This document shows positions 1-20,802 of a stretch of DNA of 64,000 nucleotides, piece by piece (position 1 is the stretch's first letter; every line of letters starts with the position of its first letter). Source of the stretch: Thunnus maccoyii. Its lineage: Eukaryota > Chordata > Actinopteri > Scombriformes > Scombridae. Location of the stretch: NCBI RefSeq assembly GCF_910596095.1, contig NC_056540.1:15154501-15218500 (forward strand), in the 5' to 3' direction. The position numbers and the translations under genes were made by a program. The notes beneath the pieces were generated by a model, which saw only the letters and a list, made by a program, of their open reading frames with translations, did not search any database and was not told the DNA's origin.

Positions 1-36
1 TGAATTAAAATGTGGATTTGTTTTGTTTGTTGACAG

Positions 37-3000
37 GTTTGTTCAACATTGGGAACAAACTGCTGGTCAGTATTGACCTGTTCCTGAAGATCAGGGCCAA
101 CCTCAAACTGGGCCACCCACCCTCTCAGGTTGCTAAGACCCTGCTGGACCATGTCCCCAATCACCCTGGTAAACACTGTGTGGATTACTTTGGAACCACA
201 AGGATTCTGCCACAATCATAGTTCAATTTAGTCATTTTGAATAGCACTTTTATCACTTCTGTCTATTGTCTATCATCCTGTGTTTTTTGTCTTTGCATCA
301 GTCCATGCTCTGAGTCCAGAGGAGTCATCTCAAATTCAAGAGCTTCTCCTGAGTGGCTACTGGGCCTTTGAGTGTCTTACAGTGCGAGATTACAATGATA
401 TGATCTGCGGCATTTGTGGCGTTGCTCCCAAGCTGGAGATCTCACAGCGATATACAAACAATGTACTGGAGCTCAAGAATGTGGAGGTGACAGATTTAGT
501 TCAAAAGACTGTAATTACAACACTCATAGAGCTATTTAGCAGTGACAGTGTTTCATCCATACTGGTGTGACCTCTTTGCAGTTTACCTGGCCTGAGTTTT
601 CAATCTCAGATGAGGTGCACGTGGATGACTTCTGGCTGACCATGGAAAGTGAGGCAATCGAGCAGGCAGCTTTCCCCACAGACATCCCCATCACGCGGGT
701 GGATGCTTCCATTATTGCTCCTTTCATTCCCCCGCTGATGAGGAGCCCCACTGTCATAAACACAGAGAAGGACAAGGTCCTGTCACATACACAGCAGCCC
801 TCAGGTACCAGTGTCCTTTAAATTACCACTTAATTTCAGTTTTTGTAATTGCTAATCCTTGAAAAGGGTTTTCTTTTAAAGTCAGAAATAAGGGAGAAAA
901 CTGTCTCCATCCCTGATTTGTAATGTTAACAGGTATCGGTCGTAGTGGCTTTTGTAAACATATTTTCACAGTTTTTAAAAGACCGTTTTCCTCATCTGTC
1001 TCAGGAGATCCATCAGTTTTGGTACGTCTTATTCATGACGGTCAGCTGAGACTCGACAAGATTGAAGATCACAGTGAGGACGAGCTGAGAACAATACTTG
1101 ATCGCTGCAGGGCGAGCATCACCCCAGGCTCCACTAAGGTGTGCATGTGCGAGCGTGTGTGTTTTTGTGTGCGAGACATGTGCCTTTGCGCTCGTTATGC
1201 ATGCACGTTTTTGCTTTTTTTGTGTTAAACATATTGACTGTAAAATACTAGCAAAAATACAAGTGTTACTGTTGGAGCAAACACACTGATCATGTGATAA
1301 ATTATTGGTCTACATTACAGGAAATCCCCTCCCCTCCCCTCCCCTCCCCCACACCCTGAGGCTGATGGGGGTTAAATGCTTTGCTCAAGGGCATTTTAGC
1401 AAGATAGTTTGCTTGCTGTGGTGGAAACCTGAATTTGTTTCACAGAATGTTTCCTTAATTATTACACTAAGTTTGTGTTCATCTTATCTCTGCTGCTTCT
1501 ATAAGATACTTCATTTGTGCAGTTTTTTTTAAATAAAAGCCTCCTCCCTCTCTCCTTCTGTGTTAGAATGAGCTGCTGGCCTCTCTGATCTCCTTGTATA
1601 CGCTTGTTCATGGCGGTCTTGCCACAGCCCCTCAGCCCCCTCAACACCTCACTGCTGGCAAGCTGTCCAAGGTCTGCCCCCACAAGGTAAAAACAGCAGC
1701 ACTGTCATTGTTTTAACTTGTCATCCTAGTCATGAGTTGACCTTTCAGTTCAAAACCAAGTCAACAAGATCTTTGTATCAAAACTCTAAATGTGACATTT
1801 TAAAACAGGAAATGCAAAATCAGTCCTATAGGGAAAAACCAAAGTTATGCATGAACTTAAAACTTTTTCAAACTCCAGTATTCCTTATATTTTTGCCATT
1901 TATTCATCACATTGAGCCCGTCATTCTGCAAGACCTCAGAAAGGGTTTTCAGTGTTGTTTTCAGTGTTCACTTGTCTGCATCTGTCCCTTACCTCTGTCC
2001 AGGTGGTGTGTGGCTCTAAGTACTTGGTGAGAGGAGAGACGGCTCGAGACCATGTCGATCTGCTACTGTCCTCTCGCTACTGGCCCCCAGTCTATGTTAA
2101 TGACTGCGCTCGTCAGGTGGCACTGTGTGCTGACATGCAGTACCCAGAGCTGGCAGCCCAGATGTGGGGCAGGAACCAAGGCTGTTTTTCTGATCCCTTT
2201 GAAAAGCCAGTGGTGAGTGATTTCAATTAAATTTAGGAGATAAGTTAATAAACTTTAATATGTGCTAGTTAAAATGGAACAAATTCAATTAAAGGCCTAA
2301 TGAGTATTTTTTGGATCAGATAAATTGTAAGTATATTCAAATATATGATTGAAAAGCTTGAAAAAAGAAATCCATTTTGTATGTCTCAGGGGATCATTAC
2401 TGTTTACAAGCATCAGTTATCTTGCGAGGCAGCTGGATACACGAGGTCATAAGGTCACGAGAATCCATCTTGTCAGGCTTGTGTTTGGACCAATCAGTGT
2501 CCTATGAGGATTCTCATGTGATCTTGCAAATCCAGCTGCCTCACAAGGTAAGACGGGGATAGATGGTGATGGACAGATGGTTCATCCAATCACTTGTCAA
2601 GTATTTTTTGAAAGTGCCTGCCCTTTTCCAAACAGTTTCCAAGGATGACTTCTCAGATGGTTCTGTGTAACAAACCATCTGGCATGTCAGGTTAACATAT
2701 TAGAGCTATAAATCAGAAAATGGCAAAAATGTAGATTTACAATATTTCTTGTGTTAGTCCATTTACTAAAAGTTCAATTTGAGTTGGATTCATTGCCATG
2801 GAATATTATACAGAAATCCTTGGTAACTTCAGGATGAATCCCAATGACTTTGGTTATTTTCTGACTTTTGATCAGCATCAGGTCACCTCGCCCTTTTGCT
2901 TACATTTGGATTGGATTAAGCCTGTAATACTTCTATTTGTGTCAAAAAACTGGAGGTACCATATAGTTTTCTTAGTGTCTATGTTAAAGGCTCAAGGTGT

Positions 3001-3645
3001 GTCACTCTCTCAGGTAACCTCTCTTCTTTTGTTCTTCAGTTTGTGTCATGCGCTGAGCTGGAAGACCAGCCGTACAGCGCTGACCAGTCGTTGGTGGGGG
3101 AGAACCAGCAGGTCCACCCCATCACCAAATCCTCTTCTTGCTGGCTGGTGTATCCTCCTGGAGCAGCTCAGGCCCATGACCCTCCTGCTCCAGAGCATCA
3201 CTCCTTGGCCCTCTGCAGAGACCTGGAGCCCTATATCAGCCTGGTGGCTGAGCTGGAGAAAGAGAAGGAAGAGAAGGAGGATGAGGAAGGGGTAGAACAG
3301 GAGAAGCAGATAGATAAAGCTGAGGAAGACTCCACAGAGAATCCAGAGGACTGTTCCTCAGTGAGCCATATGCGGCGGCAACCTGTGGTTTTCAACAACA
3401 CAGCCTATTACTACCTTTACAACCGTCTGGTGGATTTTCTCTCCAGCAGGGACATTGTGAACCAGCAGATAAACCAAGTGGTGAAGGCCTGTCAACCTGG
3501 AGAGGTAGTGATCAGGGACGCTCTGTACCGGCTGGGAGTGGCCCAGATCAACACCGAGAGAGAGGAAGATGAAGGAAGTGGGATGGAGGGACAGAAACAA
3601 GAGGAAGGGGCAGAGACTACATATGAGGTTGTTCTGCCTGAATAA
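37..3645 (+). CDS. hmgxb3: HMG-box-containing protein 3, C-terminal 536 residues (5' end missing)
   Basis: Seven coding exons can be joined in one frame: 37-168, 302-486, 582-804, 1005-1138, 1567-1686, 2003-2212 and 3040-3645, with stop TAA at 3643-3645. All have AG/GT borders and matching phases. The HMG box itself would lie upstream of the window. The visible part has a Cys-containing stretch (WAFECL...MICGICG, in 302-486), a region rich in W, D and H (exon 582-804), a second Cys-containing block (exon 2003-2212), a highly acidic/lysine linker in the last exon (about 3250-3350) and a conserved helical tail after it. HMGXB3 proteins are known to carry Zn-chelating clusters and a segment related to KDZ transposases; that assignment is from memory of the family. 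The cellular role is poorly known, presumably nuclear. The identity is supported by position: it is tail-to-tail with csf1r, as in human 5q32. Confidence 0.8.
1321..1349. repeat. (CCCCT)n simple repeat in hmgxb3 intron
   Basis: About five units of CCCCT lie in the intron between exons 1005-1138 and 1567-1686. This is a pyrimidine-only tract on the coding strand. Confidence 0.8.
2390..2700. repeat. Palindromic MITE-like element in hmgxb3 intron
   Basis: The left arm near 2418-2470 and the right arm near 2508-2550 are inverted copies: GAGGCAGCTGGAT on the left pairs with ATCCAGCTGCCTC on the right, and the similarity continues toward the middle (GAGAATCC / GGATTCTC). The following bases to about 2695 look like part of the same element. 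It has an acceptor-like TCTCAG (to 2389) and a strong donor CAAG|GTAAGA at 2547/2548. Confidence 0.6.
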
Positions 3646-4900
3646 AAATATTCAGGATGAACAGATGGATTGATATGCAGGCAGAGGGGTGAACTGAATG
3701 TCAAAATCGCTGAATGAAAAGAGAGGAGTGCCCTAAGAAGAGATGAAAGTGTTACCAGAAGGAGAAAGATGTGGTGCTAACCCCAAAAATGACTGAGGAA
3801 ACAGAATAATGATGAGATTTTACTGCTGAACAGTATTTAACTGTTAATAAGGACTATTAGACTGTGCAACAGCATATTCAATCAACTATACAGAATTGAC
3901 AAATTTTATACACTGAATATGGATAAAGTGTGTTCAATTTGGCAGAAGTGGACCTTATTGTAAGAAGAGGAATGCAGTAGTCACTGTTGACTGTGAAGAA
4001 ACTAAGGAAAGAATTACATTTCAGATTGCAGGTTATAAGGTCATTTTAACCATCTCTAACAGTCAGTGTAAAAATAAATAAATGTCCAGATAATGGAAAC
4101 TGTCAAAACTTACCATTTCAAATGACTAAAAGAATGTAAGTATTTTATGTGTTGTTGTTTTTTTTAGCCAATAAGTTGCCAAGAGTTAAAGGAAGTGACA
4201 GTGTGTGTGTGAAGGTGACATAAACTTGAAGTCTAAATCATGTTTTCCTGTGACTGAAAGAATGTATCCAGGATTTTTAATAACTCAGTTACTTCTAGCC
4301 TGAAATGTGTAAATGTTTAACCACAGTGTATTTATTGCTCTTTTCTGAGACAGCTCTGCTTTATGTTTCACACTGTTACCTCTCACTCGTTGCCTTTAGG
4401 ACGGAGGTTTGCTTTTAAAAGAGGATGATGACGTGCATCTGTCGATTGTACTGTATCTCAATGTGTTGATGAACTTTGTGGCCTTTGTTTTATTTAGGCT
4501 TGAAATATCTTTTCAACGGAGATCCATTCAAGGATGCATTCAATCAGTTGTCTTAACTCCAGTCAACCAATAAGCAGCCAGCCTTTGAGAATAAACTGAA
4601 GATATATAGAATATCTGCAGCACAAAGTGCTTTCGAAATGAATCTGATGACTGTTTTGTTTCTTTGTTAGAACTGGTCACCAATGCTAAGCATATTGACG
4701 CACTTAAGAGGCTCTCTTGGAGCACTGAGGCTGTTGAGGCAGTTGTGTTGAAAATCTGTACATTTACTGAAACCTCAAGTATTCAAAAGAAATGACAGCA
4801 GCCAAGAGTATTGTAAATAAGGACAATATTGCAGTGTGTGCAATGGTTGGACCTGTAAACTGCTGATGCAACAAATAAATATAAATAAATAAGACTTTGC
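3646..4900 (+). other. hmgxb3: hmgxb3 3' UTR (putative)
   Basis: This AT-rich, ORF-poor stretch follows the hmgxb3 stop codon. Candidate poly(A) signals on the plus strand are AATAAA at 4073-4078 and a cluster of overlapping AATAAA copies at about 4874-4891. Which one is used cannot be told from sequence. Confidence 0.5.
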
Positions 4901-6550
4901 GAGAAAGTGATGAAGCTTCTTTGAACTGGACTTAACCACAAATACACTGTATAGCTGAAGTGATGGTGGGTAGTGGAGGGACACACATGATCTTGTGTAG
5001 TCTATTACAAACCCATCAACCCTTTTTCTTACTCATGTCTTCATCAAAACTACCCGACTGGATTACTAACATTCCTATACCAGTCATGTGGTATAAAAAA
5101 GAGGCTTCAAATGCCATCGATGACATGGTTATCTTGAACGCCACAGAACACAAGAGCTCCTGACGATAAAGAGTTGGACAGATGGATGTTAGTTGAAGCA
5201 GAGAAGCCTTTGATACAGTAAAGTGGGGCAAATGCAGAAGTTTTTGTTGTTCACTCGTCTGTCCTTTAAGAAACATAACTGTTGAATTAGATGAGATTTA
5301 AAAATCACTGTCTTGCCCTCATAACCCTAAACATAGTTCTTCAGGCTGACATGCTAACATTAATACTATTCCATCTCTTTCCAGTTCCACTCTGTTTGTT
5401 TGTCTTTTTTTTAAGCTTGGACTCCCTGTAATAACAGCCATTTTTAACAACACAGCGCCTCTATTTGTAGGTTTTCCCACGAGCAATGTCATCAGGATTG
5501 TGGATTTACAGGAATTGTGTGTAATGTGTTACAAAGGGAAATATTGTGTTTCATTCCCTCAGTAACAGGAGTTTTATGCACCAGCACAGTTTAAACTACC
5601 CAACAGTGTAAAGTAAGGCTTAAGCACAAACTGGACCAGCTACATTACAACACTGGTAATATGTCACTATATTGATATTTTAAAACTGAATTGGATCATT
5701 CATCACAATCACATCTGAAACTTTTGATGCCTAACACTTTCCAACTGATATTTCCTTCCACTTATTTGAAGTAAGGAAGTATTTACTTGGCTTAAAAAAA
5801 GCTTAATTTCACAGGTTTACTTAACTAAATCGACTCTATCAGTCCATTAACACGACTATTAAACACAGACCTTTTTTCATTGAGTTCATTATAAAGCTGC
5901 ACATTACCTATCAAACAAAACGCAGTGTTTCAGAGCAGAACAAGAAGCTTATTGAGACCAAACATCAACACAAAGCCCAAGAATGTTTGTGCTGTTGCTA
6001 AGATGATGAAGAAAATGCCAAGGGATCTTTCTTGAACAAACATGTTCTGAGATGAAGTGAAACAGGAGTCTTACACAGGGCAGCTGAGGGAAAGAGTAGA
6101 GCAGGACTCGCGCAAAGCAACCAAGGCACTTTCAAGATTGTTATGCTTTACTCAGATCCAATAATATCTCAGTTTCATGATAGACAATGGAACAAAGACA
6201 GAATTTACTTCAGAAAAACCTCATAAAGTAAAAACAAATGTGTAAGACGGGTGAGCTAATAAAAAAGAAATATTATGTTAGCTGAAATCACACAAAGGAG
6301 GAAAAGCCTTTAGATTTTCTGTACTGTCAGTGGTGAGATGAATACTTCCCTAATCCGATTTTAGAATTGTGCAATGTTGACAGATACTGTGGGAAATTTC
6401 ACAGAGGAAATGCAGATTGGACATTATCCAATAAGAAATAGGAAGTGGAGAGAGAGGGGAACAAAGTAAGTTATACATATCTAACACATCATAATCCAGC
6501 AGTATATATTCATATAAACTTTACATTGGAATCTGGAGTTTCAATGGTAA
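4901..6550. other. Intergenic region between hmgxb3 and csf1r 3' ends
   Basis: The two genes converge here. I see no coding exon, RNA gene or clear repeat family; base composition is AT-rich. The small ORFs on both strands (for example 4960-5163 and 5016-5276) overlap each other and resemble nothing. Confidence 0.5.
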
Positions 6551-7943
6551 AGCTTTATTCAACGCCTCTGCAGTTTTACAGTGATTTAATTTGCAGCTTT
6601 TGCATTGATTGTCTCATTTGCATGAAAACACACATGTATGAAACACTGATTTACTACTCTACAACATTTCAGCGAAAATAAAGATAATTCTTGATTTACA
6701 TCATGAGATATATACATTATTAGACATCTCACTCGTGTTTCATTCAGGTGCAAGCACATTTGAAATGCCTGAAGTCACACATATTTGCAGTCTTTATCTC
6801 TCACATAGCTTATATGTTATTCTAACATTTTCATACAGTTGGCAGTGTAGGCTGACTGCTACATATAGACATCAGTGAAGCTTACATCCTAACATTCGTC
6901 TAACGCTACAGGAATTGAAAAGATTAAATTGTGCCACGCAAAAAAAAACAAAAAAAACTTTCACATTGTCAAACATGAAACATTGTTCATTTGATCCATA
7001 ACTGATCCACAGATTTCCCTGCTCAGTTCAGTTGTATTCCCTGCTCCTAAATCACACGGAACACTGGATAATTAATTAGTTTGAAGTGGAACAATCACAT
7101 GTTGCCACCACCAACTGACAGATACTCTAAGTGTGTCACAAGAAATACAGCTGTGACCAAAGCGCAGAGAGGAAAACAACATGATGATTCTTTGCCTTCT
7201 CCACGCTCAATTTAGCATGTTTAAACCCGGGGAAAAAACACTCGCACTGTTTGGATATTCAATTACAGTGATCAGAGAATAAAACCTAACTTGGCTGCAA
7301 CACATAAATATGAGTTGCTCGCTTAGTTTCGGGTCCAGTGTTTGTGACTGCTGGGTTTGCTTCCTCTGAGAAACCTTACATGCGATAAAATGATGAAAAG
7401 GAAGTGAACCTGCTGACAAAAGTGACTGAAAACGCTACAAAAACATGACATTCACTCTCAAGGGCAGTAATAAAAAAATAATAATAAACATAGTGTACAA
7501 TATGTAATTAAGGACAAACTCCTCTGGATATGCTCTAACAGATTATTTCTGGCAAATCATATACAGATACCTCAAAATGGAAAGAATGATAAACAGTCCA
7601 TGGGGGAGTAAGTAGTTTATGATAAGGTAGGCCTACAGCTTTGGATGCTTGTTTGGTTTGTTGACATGTTTCCTCCTTTCGTGCCTGCAGTCGATGTTAG
7701 ACGTGGCAATTTCTAGTCATGGTCCGCAAAGAAGCAAGTCACATGCTTGCTGCAGCTGCTTGTCTGTCTGGGGAGCAGGCACGGCAGGCAAAAAATAGCT
7801 GTGAAGTCGATTCTCTGCGACTGTCCGGCAGAAGAAGAAGAAGAAGCTGTGGCGCGCTTTGGCCCATGAACTACAGCTGATCCCACTTTCCTGATGTTTG
7901 TTAATGAGTGATTGCTTTATCGATTGATTGGTAGCTACGGCTT
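6551..7943 (-). other. csf1ra: csf1r 3' UTR (putative)
   Basis: Minus-strand sequence follows the TGA at 7946-7944. A poly(A) signal AATAAA in minus orientation is visible at 6559-6554. No coding potential was noted. Confidence 0.45.
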
Positions 7944-18303
<10,360 letters not shown>

Positions 18304-18780
18304 CCTGGATCAACTCCAAACCTACAGTTTGAGTGTTGATGTGTGTGAGTGCTACCAAACACTCTTCTTCTGATCTGTAATGCAGGAGAGAGAAATGAGA
18401 AAAAAACACTCCAGTACTTGTGCTTTAAGTAATGTCCTTTGTTAACTTCTCTTTTCTGACTGGTCGGAGTGGTTTTACCCATAAGGAAGAATCTATCTGC
18501 TATAATTCTTATCTTCTTTTGTGCACATTAAATTCAGGAAACAGACTAACGTATGAATCACTTTCAGTAAGCCTTTCATTATCACATTTAGGGAGTTAAT
18601 AAAACTAATAAATTAACTCACTACACCTTAAAATATAGTTGAATTATCACACAGTGTGGAAGCATTATTGGTTTATTTTTAATGTACTCACCTGAAGATG
18701 TATTCAGCTTAACAGAGGGGTATAATAACTTCCCTGGGTTTGATGTTTCCCGCATCCAGAGCTGACACAAGAGTCCCCTC
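18304..18780 (-). other. csf1ra: csf1r 5' UTR: exon 2 leader, intron 1 and non-coding first exon
   Basis: The ATG exon has its acceptor at 18376/18375 (TTACAG), so 18374-18304 is leader. Upstream, the sequence ending at 18692 is followed by a strong donor (CTTCAG|GTGAGT on the minus strand), giving a non-coding first exon of about 18692-18780. Its 5' edge is a guess. Separate non-coding first exons are also used by mammalian CSF1R in macrophages. Confidence 0.6.
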
Positions 18781-18860
18781 TTCCCTTTCTGTTTGCCTCT
18801 GCCCTTCTTCTCCCTTCTGCTTGTTTACAGTCTCTTCGCTACAGAAGTCACACAGCCAAC
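18700..18860 (-). promoter_or_regulatory. csf1ra: Putative csf1r proximal promoter
   Basis: On the minus strand the bases just upstream of the first exon are purine-rich, with GGAA/GGGA cores (AGAAAGGGAAGAGGGGA, about 18775-18795), as expected for an ETS/PU.1-driven macrophage promoter without a clear TATA box. The position is fixed by the pdgfrb 3' end only a few hundred bases away. Inference only. Confidence 0.4.
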
Positions 18861-19440
18861 ATGCAATCTTTCAGACAGCAAGTGGAGGGTGGGGAGAGCT
18901 GAGTGTGTGGGGAGGCGGATCAGCATATCAAGCTCAACAAATTAATGAGTCAGTGCCAATTTGCCACAGAAAGGAGCAATTCTCCCGAGACATCCGTGGA
19001 GGTGAGACTAATCATCTCCATCACTGCTGAACCATGGCTGCCAGGCTTTTCTAGCCGTTAAAGTGTGGACGCGTGGGAGAGGGAAGGAAAGTCAAAAGGC
19101 TCTTAGAAATCTGACCTAGGAATCAGAGAAAGGCACTGGGAGACATGAGAGTGTAGAGGGAGAAAAGTCATTGTGGATATGGTGGATAGGATTTTACATC
19201 ATGAAACCATCCAAGTAAGTTATAGAAAAATTCAGCTGGACATCACTCAGTGTGTAAGACAGGAATTTAGTTTTATATTAATGGGACCTTGGGAACTATT
19301 TTCCACCAGGATTAGTATTTTTAGTTTTTTAATTTTAATATTTTTTAAAGTTAAAATAGTGGAGAAAATAGAAGTGGACAGAGTAGGGCAGCCAGAGGAG
19401 AACCACTGATTCATGAAAGATTCATAATTACAATAATAAT
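18861..19440. other. Short intergenic gap between pdgfrb and csf1r
   Basis: Only about 0.6-0.7 kb separates the likely pdgfrb poly(A) signal from the csf1r first exon. There is no exon-like sequence. The csf1r upstream regulatory sequence must lie here or inside pdgfrb. Confidence 0.5.
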
Positions 19441-20802
19441 ACGATAGTACACGTTTATTGTCACATTTACAACATACAAAAAGACACATATAAAAATACA
19501 TTTGTCAACGTAAAGTTGAGCTTTGGTACCATAGCTTGTCATACAGTGATCTTGTGCATTTAAAATTGCAATAGGAAACAATGGAAATGGTGAACTAAGT
19601 GTTGAAAGTAGACATTGTGTAAGTGAATGTTATACAACATAACAGAAGAGGAAAAAGTGTCATTTTTAGGCACATGTACACATATGGCTATCTAGGTTTC
19701 TTGAGTACAGTAGCCCTTCATATCAGCAAGCAACAATACAGTAGCTGCAAGACAAAAAATCTGTTCTATCCAATCTACACAAAAGCACTCATTTGTGCCA
19801 TCTTGTGCTCAGGCAGTGATTCGCTGTATGTATTATTTTCACTTAGGAGTCATCACAGAAACTGGGTGTCATATTCACTGTAACATACACATATTCAAAT
19901 CAAAAAAGTTTTCAATGATTCTAATTTGTATTTTATCTGTAACATAGTGTACATTTATATCTTTATCATGAATATCCACATTTTTCTAAATAAAGTGCAA
20001 ATCGGGCACAGAACTATGGATTAAACCTACACAATAACAACAATTCAAAATTCAATATGCTATTCAAAATTCACAAAAGACAAAAACATTTCATATTGTT
20101 CTCACAAAAGAAGAAATTTTCTGATTTCTGAAACTTCTACTAAAAAGAAGGTATATCTCATATTAAAACAGTGCATGTAGAGTCTGTTGTTCACAAAACT
20201 GCATATGTAGGGAGTCTGTAGGCATTTTGTTCTTGTCTGGATGGTGTTTGGTTTTTATATGAGCATATTTCTTTATGGTTTGTGATTATTGTTTTGTTAT
20301 ATAAAAACTCATATAAAACTCATATGTCATATCGACTCTATTCTACAAAAAGAAGCCCCCACTTCTCACTATTACACTGCTTGTGATCATTGATTTTTAT
20401 TATTTAACAAAATGAGCCAAAAACAGAAATATGACTAAATAAAGCAAATCTAAAAAGACTGTATCAGACATCTGTACGTACAATAAATTGATTCTATAAA
20501 AGTGTGAAGAGAGTACCGTGTTAATATCTTGGCAAGCTTCTAATACTGATTGGATGATAACATCATGCTCATTATTTCTAACTGTTCTGTTTCAGAGGTA
20601 CTAAGTGTGATAAAAAAAATTAAAAAAAAAAAAAAAACTCAAAGAAGGGCAAAACTTTTAGAGTGCTTAGTGGAAATACAAAGATTGCCTTCTCAGTCAC
20701 AATTTTGCTACATTCTAGTTTAGTCATGTTCCCTTTTTTCAGGCGTGTTTATAAAAAAAGCCCCAGAAAAGGGCACTGTATTCCCAGGGATCCTACATGT
20801 GG
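19440..20802 (-). other. pdgfrb: pdgfrb 3' UTR (putative)
   Basis: AT-rich sequence follows the TAG at 20805-20803. A minus-strand AATAAA is at 19459-19454 (seen as TTTATT on plus). It includes an A-rich homopolymer run at about 20608-20638. Confidence 0.5.

Noticed and set aside
2377..2562. 61-codon ORF as a further hmgxb3 coding exon
   Set aside because: Its frame does not fit the phase-0 junction between exons ending 2212 and starting 3040, which join directly and give a continuous protein; the ORF lies in a palindromic repeat.
4901..7943. miR-143/145 hairpins, which are on the same chromosome arm in mammals
   Set aside because: I looked for the mature sequences on both strands of the window by eye and saw none.
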